DNA of 27,801 bases from Candidatus Segatella mututuai. GTDB lineage: Bacteria > Bacteroidota > Bacteroidia > Bacteroidales > Bacteroidaceae. A program made the position numbers and the translations under genes. The stretch is taken from the NCBI GenBank assembly GCA_002439605.1, contig DJOI01000025.1:1-27801 (forward strand), written 5' to 3'. The notes under the pieces were generated by a model. The model saw only the letters and a program-made list of their open reading frames with translations, was not told the DNA's origin and made no database searches. Shown piece by piece: positions 1-6,467 of the stretch. The first letter of the stretch is position 1. Every line of letters begins with the position of its first letter.

Positions 1-1724
1 CGCTCCTCCTTGGTTGCATTGTAGAAGTTGAGTGCAGATGAGTATGCATCACTCTTCTTGTCATAGCAGTGCCACATGATAGCCTCGACAACGTTGCGAG
101 CACGGCAATCGTGCAAACGGTCGCTGCGACCTGTCAACATGCTGGAGAGACCACGACCCCAAAGTGGAGTGGTGCGGCACCAACCTGTGCGGATGTCGTT
201 AGCCATGAACAAACGGTGCTGAACCAAGTCGGTGTATGGATAGATAGTTTGGTTGGGATACTTTGGCAACAAAGTGCTGGCATCCTTGCCGATGCTCTTG
301 GCGTATGCCTTGATGGAGTTATCTACCCAATAGTTGTCGGCACCAGTTTTCCAAGATGGCTTGTGGCAAGAAGCGCAACCCCATTGGGTGAAGAGTTTCT
401 TACCTTCCTGTACCTGTGCGTTGTCAAGGTTGCGAGCTGCTGGAACAGCAAGACCACGGTGCCATACCATGAAGTCATAGTAGTCCTTGTCGCTCATCTC
501 CTCTTCGCCATTGTATGGAGCACCCTTCAGAAGGTACTTCTCGAAGGTTTCTGATTTTGCAGCAGTGTTGCAGCTCAAGATTTCGTTTACTCTTTCCTTG
601 ATGCCATCGTCTGTACCATCGGCATAGTAAGGGTGGAGTACAGAAGACTCATCAGCGCCATGCTGCTTGATGTAGCTGATTACCTCTGGGTCCTCAGACT
701 GGTATTTAGCCCAAGCTGGCGTAGTATAGAGGTAGTGACGGTCTGAACGTGTTACGTTGGTAATGTTCCAAATAGCGTTGGCGCCAGGACCATCCTGCAA
801 AGAAGCACGAGTCATGGCGTAAGTAAACTTCTTGATCATCTTTGTGCCGTCTGCGAGTGTGTACCATGCAGAAGAAGCCCAATCGTTGGCAGCCTTGTCC
901 CACATAGCTGGGTTCAGTTCTACGTATTTAGCCTCGTTCTGATATACCTTCTTCATCTCATCCTGGTCGATGGCATCAAGCAAACCTGTACCATAGATGC
1001 CGATGGTAGATTCCAAGCGTACCTCGTAGTTGTCTGGTTTAGGGTTGGTGTTGAATGCAGACTGAGGGATGGTTACCTCTGGATACTGCAAAGCAAAAGT
1101 CTCGCCATCCTTAGGGAACTTCATGGCCAAGCCACTTGGCATGGTAGTAACCTCTTTCCACTGGATGTTGATTTGTTTCTCGTCGATAGGCGCAGAGAAT
1201 GGAGCCATAGCCTTGGTCTGTGGCATTCCTGGTACCTCACTGATATAGCTGTTGGCTGCGTAAGCTTTGCCGTCGGCAGTAGTGCCTGCTGTAGGATGAT
1301 AAATTACGAGCAAGTAGCCGTTGCCAAACTGGTCTGCCTGATATTGGTTCTGGAACTTACCATGGCCATAGTTAGGATGGCAGTGGATACAACTTGTGCG
1401 AACCCAAGCAGGACCAAGACCCTTACGTGGAGCCTCTGTGATGGTGTAAAGATGCTCGAAGAAGTCCTCACCCTTGTTGAAGTTGGTTGAGAGACCTTGG
1501 TTGGTTGTTGCAGGAGTTTCAGCTGAGTAGCTCATACCCTCGTCTGTACCAAGTTCACCACCTGGATACCACTCAGATGCCTCGAAGACATCGTTCGCCT
1601 TACCAAACTGTGAATCACCTTTAAGGTTGTCATTGTTTGCAACATTGTCGTCGTCCGTGCAAGATGCCAATGGCAATACAAGCAAGCCGATCAACAGCAT
1701 TTTGTTAATTCTTTGATAAATCAT
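1..1724 (-). CDS. Dihaem cytochrome c-type oxidoreductase (DHOR/DUF1111-like) lipoprotein, partial
   Basis: This frame is open from the ATG at 1724 to the left edge of the window (574 codons), so the C-terminus is missing. The N-terminus is a lipoprotein signal with the lipobox LASC followed by acidic residues, which predicts an envelope location. Two CxxCH haem-binding motifs are visible, CIHCH at residues 112-116 and CASCH at 450-454. Near the break, residues reading LHDCRARNVVEAIMWHC match the C-terminal LHDGRAR...EAI.WHGGEA block of the thiol-oxidoreductase/DHOR family, with Cys replacing Gly twice. DHOR proteins are encoded beside imelysins in bacterial iron-uptake clusters, and the same pairing occurs here. 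The gene lies 118 bases after the imelysin gene, on the same strand and with a hairpin between. Haem-dependent redox activity is inferred from the motifs; the substrate is unknown. A second in-frame ATG lies at codon 9. Confidence 0.85.
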   Translation of the reverse strand, partial: MIYQRINKMLLIGLLVLPLASCTDDDNVANNDNLKGDSQFGKANDVFEASEWYPGGELGTDEGMSYSAETPATTNQGLSTNFNKGEDFFEHLYTITEAPRKGLGPAWVRTSCIHCHPNYGHGKFQNQYQADQFGNGYLLVIYHPTAGTTADGKAYAANSYISEVPGMPQTKAMAPFSAPIDEKQINIQWKEVTTMPSGLAMKFPKDGETFALQYPEVTIPQSAFNTNPKPDNYEVRLESTIGIYGTGLLDAIDQDEMKKVYQNEAKYVELNPAMWDKAANDWASSAWYTLADGTKMIKKFTYAMTRASLQDGPGANAIWNITNVTRSDRHYLYTTPAWAKYQSEDPEVISYIKQHGADESSVLHPYYADGTDDGIKERVNEILSCNTAAKSETFEKYLLKGAPYNGEEEMSDKDYYDFMVWHRGLAVPAARNLDNAQVQEGKKLFTQWGCASCHKPSWKTGADNYWVDNSIKAYAKSIGKDASTLLPKYPNQTIYPYTDLVQHRLFMANDIRTGWCRTTPLWGRGLSSMLTGRSDRLHDCRARNVVEAIMWHCYDKKSDAYSSALNFYNATKEE

Positions 1725-1782
1725 AATGTATTTTGTTTGTAAAAAATATACGAACTCATTCTATGCCTTATAAATGCGGATA

Positions 1783-1813
1783 GCACCTTGCCTATTTGGA
1801 ATAGGCAAGATGC
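1783..1813 (-). other. Intercistronic hairpin between imelysin and DHOR genes
   Basis: Arms at 1783-1796 and 1800-1813 form a 14-bp stem around a three-base loop. On the minus-strand RNA it reads GCAUCUUGCCUAUU against AAUAGGCAAGGUGC, with one U-G pair. There is no U-run after it in the direction of transcription, so it is not a standard intrinsic terminator. It could stabilise the upstream mRNA end, lower downstream expression, or be a protein-binding site. Confidence 0.7.
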
Positions 1814-1842
1814 TTCCTTGATGTATGTTCTGTTTGAAATCC

Positions 1843-3096
1843 TTATTCAGGGTTTACTTCGTCGAACTTCTTGCCCCAAACAGTACTTACATACTTCACG
1901 AATGGGTAAGGCATTGCGCCAATCTTGTTGATGGCATTCTCGATAGCTGTCTCTACAGCCTGACCCTCTGCTGTCGCATTGTCCTTGAAGAACTGGTGGA
2001 AGCTATACTTTGCATTAGAGCTCTTGCCGTTAGTGCCACCATACCAAAGGTTCTCGATAGAACGAATGTTGTTCTGGAAGTCGGTGATAGAGTTGTAGCT
2101 ATATGGAGACTCTACGTAGCTGATGTCGCCAGCTTGGAATGGGTTAGCGATCTTGGCTGTACCAACCTCGTTGGAGATAGCCCATGCAGAACCTTCCTCC
2201 AAAGAGAGAAGCTGCTGGATGGCTGCCTTCAATGTGGCGAACTTACTGATAGATGTATTACCAGCGTTCTTCATGTTGGCTGCATAAGACTGACCCTTGT
2301 CTGTCTGATACTCAAGACCTGCTGCCTTCACTGCTGCAAGGCGAGTAGCGTTAGGATTCTCAGACCAAGCTACTTCCAACTCATATACGTGGTTAACCAA
2401 GTCCTCGATAACTGCCTCAGCATACTTCAACTCCTCAGAACCCTTGACATCTGTGAAGCCGTTGTAAGTGTCGTTACCCTTGAACTCTGCAACCTTACGT
2501 GGCTGACCATCGCGGAAGAGAATGAACTCAAGTGCATGGAAACCGAGGATAGAGGCGTCCTCAAGAGCCTCGTCGCTGTACTTACCTGTAGCAAAGTAGC
2601 TGTGGAGAAGTGTACGGTTCAATGGCCATGAGTCGATATGTGGGTCGATGTCAAAGTCAGAAGCAGCACCACCGAGGAATGACTCACTCTTCTCCCACAA
2701 TGCACGTGCATCCTTGAATGCTGCACAAGCGTTGTTGATGTTGTCTTGTGTCAAGTTTTCTGTATCTACACTCTTTGGAAGAGCGGTGTGAAGCTTCTCG
2801 ACAGCATCAGCCAAGCTCTTGTATGTTGGCTGAATTGTGTTGTCAACGGCATTTGCGCATACGTTCTTCAAGTAAGTCTCTTGTTCAGCGTTCAAATTTG
2901 CGCTATTTACTTTAGCGTAAGCTTTGCGGAGAGCGTTGCAGAGCTGGTCGCAGGCATCCATTGCGTCCTGACCGTAAGCCTTGTTTGAAAAGTCTGTGTT
3001 GTCAACAGGATCGTCATCGCTGCTGCATGATGTGAAACCTAATGGCAACATGAAGGCTGCCATGAGCATTACTGCACTTTTAAATACCTTTTTCAT
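1843..3096 (-). CDS. Imelysin-like lipoprotein (peptidase M75/IrpA-like family)
   Basis: The 417-residue protein starts with a lipoprotein signal ending in the lipobox FTSC (Cys24) followed by SSDDD, as expected for a membrane-anchored envelope protein. Two family hallmarks are present: a FDIDPHIDSWPLN block around residues 148-160, and the GxHxxE signature as GFHALEF (His187, Glu190). Imelysin-like proteins are mostly helical periplasmic or surface proteins linked to iron uptake; despite the M75 peptidase name, proteolytic activity is not established for most members. The gene lies between a porin gene (64 bases upstream) and a dihaem oxidoreductase gene, which supports a role in iron or haem acquisition. 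Function is inferred from family and context. The long open frame on the opposite strand is a shadow. Confidence 0.9.
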   Translation of the reverse strand: MKKVFKSAVMLMAAFMLPLGFTSCSSDDDPVDNTDFSNKAYGQDAMDACDQLCNALRKAYAKVNSANLNAEQETYLKNVCANAVDNTIQPTYKSLADAVEKLHTALPKSVDTENLTQDNINNACAAFKDARALWEKSESFLGGAASDFDIDPHIDSWPLNRTLLHSYFATGKYSDEALEDASILGFHALEFILFRDGQPRKVAEFKGNDTYNGFTDVKGSEELKYAEAVIEDLVNHVYELEVAWSENPNATRLAAVKAAGLEYQTDKGQSYAANMKNAGNTSISKFATLKAAIQQLLSLEEGSAWAISNEVGTAKIANPFQAGDISYVESPYSYNSITDFQNNIRSIENLWYGGTNGKSSNAKYSFHQFFKDNATAEGQAVETAIENAINKIGAMPYPFVKYVSTVWGKKFDEVNPE

Positions 3097-3160
3097 TGTA
3101 ATTTAAAATGTTATGTTAATGATATGTTTACTTTTTTCTTGTATGAGGTTCGAATTTCCT

Positions 3161-4462
3161 TTAGAGGAACCATCCCTCGTAAGCTACGCCAATGTTGATG
3201 GCTGGCTCGTTGTTGTACTGGCTCTTCAAGAAACGATGTGAGTACTCAGCCTTGATGGCAATCTGCTTTACTGGATAGTAATTGATACCCACTGCCATAC
3301 GTTTTACGTTGGTATAATCGTAAGCTGTATTCTTGGTTTTGGATGCGTATGGGTTGTAGTGCTCATAGCGACCGAAGAGATACAACTTCTGGTTGTTTTG
3401 GCGAAGCTTCTCTATTTGTGAGAAGATGTTGTAACCTGCTTCGATGCCGTATGCAAAGGCATTTTTGCTGACAAATGCAGAGTGATGGAATGGAGAAAGA
3501 GCGTTCAAGCGGTTGGCGAAATACTTCAACTGCTGTGCATCGCTCAAATAGCCATAATCTGCTTGTCCACGTACAATCCAGTTGTGGTCATTATAAGTGA
3601 AATCGATGGCACCGATGGCTACGATACCTTTGTATTTGGACTCTGCACCATCCTTGTTGTTAGGATAAGAGTTGCCGATGGCATGGCCATAGTAGCCGCT
3701 CAAACCGATGCGCAATCCCTTGATGCTATAGTTGTCGATGCGGATGGCTGTACCATATTTGGTTGCAATCTCACCTTCTGTTGGTGTTCCTGGTCCTTTG
3801 TTAATCCACCCCGTATTGGTGAAGTTGTCAGAGTTCAAACCAGCCAAGAACTGCAATTCATAACGCCATTCCTTGGTGCGTCCCCAGAAGCTGATACCCG
3901 TCTGATGCCAGGTGCTTGGAAGGATAGTGTTCTCACCTTCAGGACGATAAACAGTGAAGAAATTCAATGGCTCGTGGTAAGCGTTGTTCAAACCTACAGG
4001 AACAACGATATGGCCAGCCTTGATGTTAGCCCAACGTGCGAACGATTTTTGAATCCAGAACTGCTCAAGCTCAACCTCGCCGCCTTTCTCTACTTCCTGC
4101 TCCCATTCGCCGCCTTCTTCATCTTCTTTCTCGTAAGCCATGCCTACACCACCATGCTCGAACTCAATCTCAGTACCCATGGTCCAACCTTTGCCAAAGT
4201 CATAACCTAAATAGATGACTGCGTGAGGAATGTCGAAACGACCATGGCTTGGGTCTTTCTTGTGCTCGTCAGCCAAACTGTAACGGCTTACGTGGTCACT
4301 GTAGAAATTGCGGCTGTATGCCACCTCTCCGTAACCACCTACGCTGAGGCGCTTGCCGTTTACGTGCTGCATCACGCTGTCTGCAGCAACAACCTGTGCA
4401 CTTGCAGTTGCAAAACCTGCGACCAATGCTGCGGACATCAATCCAATTCTTAAACTGTTCAT
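3161..4462 (-). CDS. Outer-membrane porin, OprO/OprP-like beta-barrel
   Basis: This 433-residue protein has a classical signal peptide ending near ATASAQ. The body is rich in alternating aromatic and polar residues typical of transmembrane beta-strands (for example GGYGEVAYSRNF, AVIYLGYDFG, YELQFLAGLN) and ends in an aromatic residue pair (GWFL). Blocks such as ELEQFWIQKSFARWANIKAGHIVVPVGLNN and WHQTGISFWGR resemble phosphate-selective-porin-family proteins. A Glu-rich segment near residues 112-132 is probably an extracellular loop. It is the first gene of the minus-strand run with imelysin and DHOR and follows the structured leader RNA. A channel feeding an iron or haem system is inference; the true solute is unknown and the family name does not prove phosphate transport. 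Confidence 0.85.
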   Translation of the reverse strand: MNSLRIGLMSAALVAGFATASAQVVAADSVMQHVNGKRLSVGGYGEVAYSRNFYSDHVSRYSLADEHKKDPSHGRFDIPHAVIYLGYDFGKGWTMGTEIEFEHGGVGMAYEKEDEEGGEWEQEVEKGGEVELEQFWIQKSFARWANIKAGHIVVPVGLNNAYHEPLNFFTVYRPEGENTILPSTWHQTGISFWGRTKEWRYELQFLAGLNSDNFTNTGWINKGPGTPTEGEIATKYGTAIRIDNYSIKGLRIGLSGYYGHAIGNSYPNNKDGAESKYKGIVAIGAIDFTYNDHNWIVRGQADYGYLSDAQQLKYFANRLNALSPFHHSAFVSKNAFAYGIEAGYNIFSQIEKLRQNNQKLYLFGRYEHYNPYASKTKNTAYDYTNVKRMAVGINYYPVKQIAIKAEYSHRFLKSQYNNEPAINIGVAYEGWFL

Positions 4463-4506
4463 TTTTTTGTGATATTCTTTTTTATATTATCCTAATTCTA
4501 TAGAAA

Positions 4507-4630
4507 TATGTGTTAAAAAAAAGTGCGGATGTCTGCTTGCGGTCTCGGCATTGACAGGCTCGCAAATATGGTTTGCTGATAGCCTTTTCGCCACTCGGGA
4601 GTGGCAAGCATCACCGCACTTTTTCGATTT
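4507..4630 (-). ncRNA. Unrecognised structured leader RNA upstream of the porin-imelysin-DHOR operon
   Basis: Read on the minus strand, transcription from the promoter at 4644-4637 should begin near 4630 and run straight into a compact fold. The closing stem pairs GUGCGG (4619-4614 on the window) with CCGCAC (4528-4523). A second closing segment can pair GCUUGC with GCAAGC (4540-4535 with 4609-4604). Inside lie a hairpin CCACU-CCCG-AGUGG and a two-part stem, GGCU/AGCC enclosing GCAAA/UUUGC. The closing stem is followed by eight U's (4522-4515), the form of an intrinsic terminator. It may be a riboswitch or attenuator for the operon, or a short independent RNA. I could not match it to a named riboswitch. 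The fold was drawn by eye. Confidence 0.55.
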
Positions 4631-4636
4631 CGGGTG

Positions 4637-4667
4637 CAAAGGTACAAACATTAAAAATGCCTTGCAA
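4637..4667 (-). promoter_or_regulatory. Bacteroidota-type promoter for the porin operon
   Basis: On the minus strand TACCTTTG (4644-4637) matches the TAnnTTTG -7 element, with TTG at 4667-4665 separated by 20 bases. It lies about 175 bases upstream of the porin start, with the structured RNA between. Confidence 0.7.
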
Positions 4668-4709
4668 TACTTAAAAGTTGGTAATCTTTCGCATCCCCAT
4701 TTTTAGGTA

Positions 4710-4740
4710 TTGCGGTTTTCGGATGTTTTTTGTAATTTTG
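4710..4740 (+). promoter_or_regulatory. Bacteroidota-type promoter for the hemerythrin-LuxR gene
   Basis: TAATTTTG at 4733-4740 matches TAnnTTTG, with TTG at 4710-4712 and a 20-base spacer. The two divergent promoters lie only about 43 bases apart (4667 to 4710), so one bound regulator could affect both. The gene-free stretch 4463-4816 holds only these promoters, the leader RNA and untranslated sequence. Confidence 0.65.
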
Positions 4741-4816
4741 CAGCGGAAACAAAAACATGGTGAATATCCGTTCTTTTTAACGTGCGTGATTTAGGTCTTA
4801 AAAGTATACAACAACG

Positions 4817-5773
4817 ATGAAGAATCAAAAGATGTATGAAGCTGACGACAAGATGATCGGCATTATTCGAGACAATTACAACATCCTGCAGAGCTTAGGT
4901 TGTTTCGGCATCAATCTCGGCTTTGGCGACAAAACCGTGAGAGAGGTCTGCGAGGAGCAGGCTGTGGATACTTACACCTTTTTGGCCGTGGTTAACTTTA
5001 CCATCAACGGTTACAAGGAGTACGACAATGTTTCGCGCTTGTCGTTGCCCACCTTGCTGCATTATCTCAAGGCATCCCATGCCTACTATATAGATTTCCA
5101 ATTACCTTTTATTCGTAAGGAGCTTGTTGATGCCTTGGATGAAAAAGACAATTTAGCTCGTTTGATTTTAAAACTTTATGATGAATATGCACATAGCATC
5201 ACCAATCACATGAAGTATGAGGAGAAGACGGTATTCCCTTATGTTCAATCACTTATAGATGGTACGGCATCCGCCAACTTCGACATCGAGACTTTTTCGA
5301 AGCATCATGTGCAGATAGACTCAAAACTGAAAGAACTGAAGAACATCATCATCAAGTATCTGCCTTCGGATGGATTGCACAACAACCAACTCAGTGCGAC
5401 TCTTTACGACATCTATAATAACGAGGAATGGCTCAACCAGCATTCGCTGGTAGAGGATGAAATCTTCATTCCAGCCGTGCGCAACCAGGAGCGAAAGTTG
5501 AAGCAGAGTGATGTGAGTGTCAAGATATCCAATATGATTAACCAGGCACCGCAGAGCGACGAGCAATTGAGCGACCGGGAGAAGGATGTTATCGTGGCTT
5601 TGGTGCAAGGTATGACCAACAAAGAAATTGCCGACCATCTGTTCATCTCCATCAATACGGTGATAACCCATCGCCGCAACATAGCCCGCAAGCTACAGAT
5701 TCATTCGCCAGCAGGCCTTACCATTTATGCCATCGTCAACAATTTGGTGGATATTTCGAGTGTGAAATTATAA
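4817..5773 (+). CDS. Hemerythrin/RIC-like diiron sensor fused to a LuxR-type HTH
   Basis: The 318-residue protein has three parts. Residues 1-65 resemble the N-terminal ScdA/DUF542 segment of RIC-type proteins (GFGDKTVREVCEE) but lack its double cysteine. Residues 75-225 form a hemerythrin-like four-helix domain whose candidate iron ligands are His88, His131, Glu135, His163 or 164, His209 and Glu213, with HxxxE pairs spaced as in YtfE. Residues 250-318 are a LuxR/GerE helix-turn-helix (LSDREKDVIVALVQGMTNKEIADHLFISINTVITHRRNIARKL). Known hemerythrin-like domains bind O2 or NO or repair iron centres, so a cytoplasmic transcription factor responding to oxygen, nitric oxide or iron is the natural inference. 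It is divergent from the iron-related operon and converges on a related regulator, with 22 bases between the two coding ends. Confidence 0.88.
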   Translation: MKNQKMYEADDKMIGIIRDNYNILQSLGCFGINLGFGDKTVREVCEEQAVDTYTFLAVVNFTINGYKEYDNVSRLSLPTLLHYLKASHAYYIDFQLPFIRKELVDALDEKDNLARLILKLYDEYAHSITNHMKYEEKTVFPYVQSLIDGTASANFDIETFSKHHVQIDSKLKELKNIIIKYLPSDGLHNNQLSATLYDIYNNEEWLNQHSLVEDEIFIPAVRNQERKLKQSDVSVKISNMINQAPQSDEQLSDREKDVIVALVQGMTNKEIADHLFISINTVITHRRNIARKLQIHSPAGLTIYAIVNNLVDISSVKL

Positions 5774-5795
5774 AGGTAGGGCGTGTTTTCCGGCA

Positions 5796-6440
5796 TCATA
5801 TTTTGTTGATGTCCACATAGCCGTGCATCACGGCGTAGATGGTGAGCGAGGAGATGCTTTTGAGTCCTAATTTTTCCTGAATATTCTTACGGTGCGTGAT
5901 GACGGTGGTGAGTCCGATGCAGAGCAGGTCGGCTATTTCCTTGTTGATTTTCCCCTGAGCTACGAGTGAAAGCACCTCGATTTCTCTATCCGATAGTGCT
6001 TTTTCCTTGGTTATTGGCGCAGGAATATGCTCGCCGTGAGGGTGACCACTGCGTTGCAGATTCACGATTTCCTTGATTAGTTGGCTTTCTGGTACGTTGA
6101 CGCAGAGGCAATGAAAATCTTGGAGTTGCGAGTTGGGGTCGTTGCTGGGTGTGAGCACAATGGTATGATGCTGATACGTTTCGGCACAAAAAAAGTTGCG
6201 ATGTGCCAAGACTATGTGCATGGAGACAAAATAATGCATGAAATGTTCTGGCGCACTGGATTCAAATTCTCCGAATGTGCCGAAAGTTTGTACCTTAATC
6301 ATCGGTATCGCACTCTCCAATAGTCCTTTTAGCCCAATGGCTGCCAGTGTATTGTTCTCTACGATGGCAAGTTCTGGCTTTTTTTTCATCATGTTTGGCA
6401 TTTGCTTGCCAGCCATGGCTTTCGTCATTTCTTCGTTCAT
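5796..6440 (-). CDS. LuxR-family regulator with degenerate receiver domain
   Basis: This 214-residue protein ends in a LuxR/GerE helix-turn-helix at about residues 147-214 (LSDREIEVLSLVAQGKINKEIADLLCIGLTTVITHRKNIQEKLGL). That domain is strikingly like the C-terminus of the facing hemerythrin-LuxR protein, including the SLTIYAVMHGYVDI tail. Residues 22-130 look like a receiver-type fold (ELAIVENNTLAAIGLKGLL), but the acidic cluster and phospho-acceptor aspartate are not recognisable, so it probably does not depend on a kinase. It lies 27 bases after the phospholipase-D-like gene and may be the last cistron of the envelope operon. CdhR of Porphyromonas gingivalis, a LuxR-family regulator linked to haemin, is a possible analogue by family only. 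Later in-frame ATGs (codons 5, 14, 17) leave the start uncertain. Confidence 0.82.
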   Translation of the reverse strand: MNEEMTKAMAGKQMPNMMKKKPELAIVENNTLAAIGLKGLLESAIPMIKVQTFGTFGEFESSAPEHFMHYFVSMHIVLAHRNFFCAETYQHHTIVLTPSNDPNSQLQDFHCLCVNVPESQLIKEIVNLQRSGHPHGEHIPAPITKEKALSDREIEVLSLVAQGKINKEIADLLCIGLTTVITHRKNIQEKLGLKSISSLTIYAVMHGYVDINKI

Positions 6441-6467
6441 CTTGCTTGTTGTACTTTGATTATATAA

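Noticed and set aside
69..554. 161-codon plus-strand frame at the left edge
   Set aside because: It is antisense to the dihaem oxidoreductase, whose CxxCH motif and C-terminal block are read on the minus strand.
1825..2631. 268-codon plus-strand frame over the imelysin gene
   Set aside because: Antisense shadow; the minus-strand frame has a lipobox and the GxHxxE motif.
3482..4210. 242-codon plus-strand frame opposite the porin
   Set aside because: Shadow of the beta-barrel gene with no promoter or ribosome-binding site of its own.
4507..4630. Cobalamin or TPP riboswitch identity for the leader RNA
   Set aside because: A GCCACU stretch and a GAGACC stretch recall parts of cobalamin elements, but the RNA is far too short and the other conserved boxes are absent; TPP landmark sequences are also missing.
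4507..4630. Signal recognition particle RNA
   Set aside because: Length is similar, but the conserved GGAAGGAAGCA-type apical region is absent and the fold is branched.
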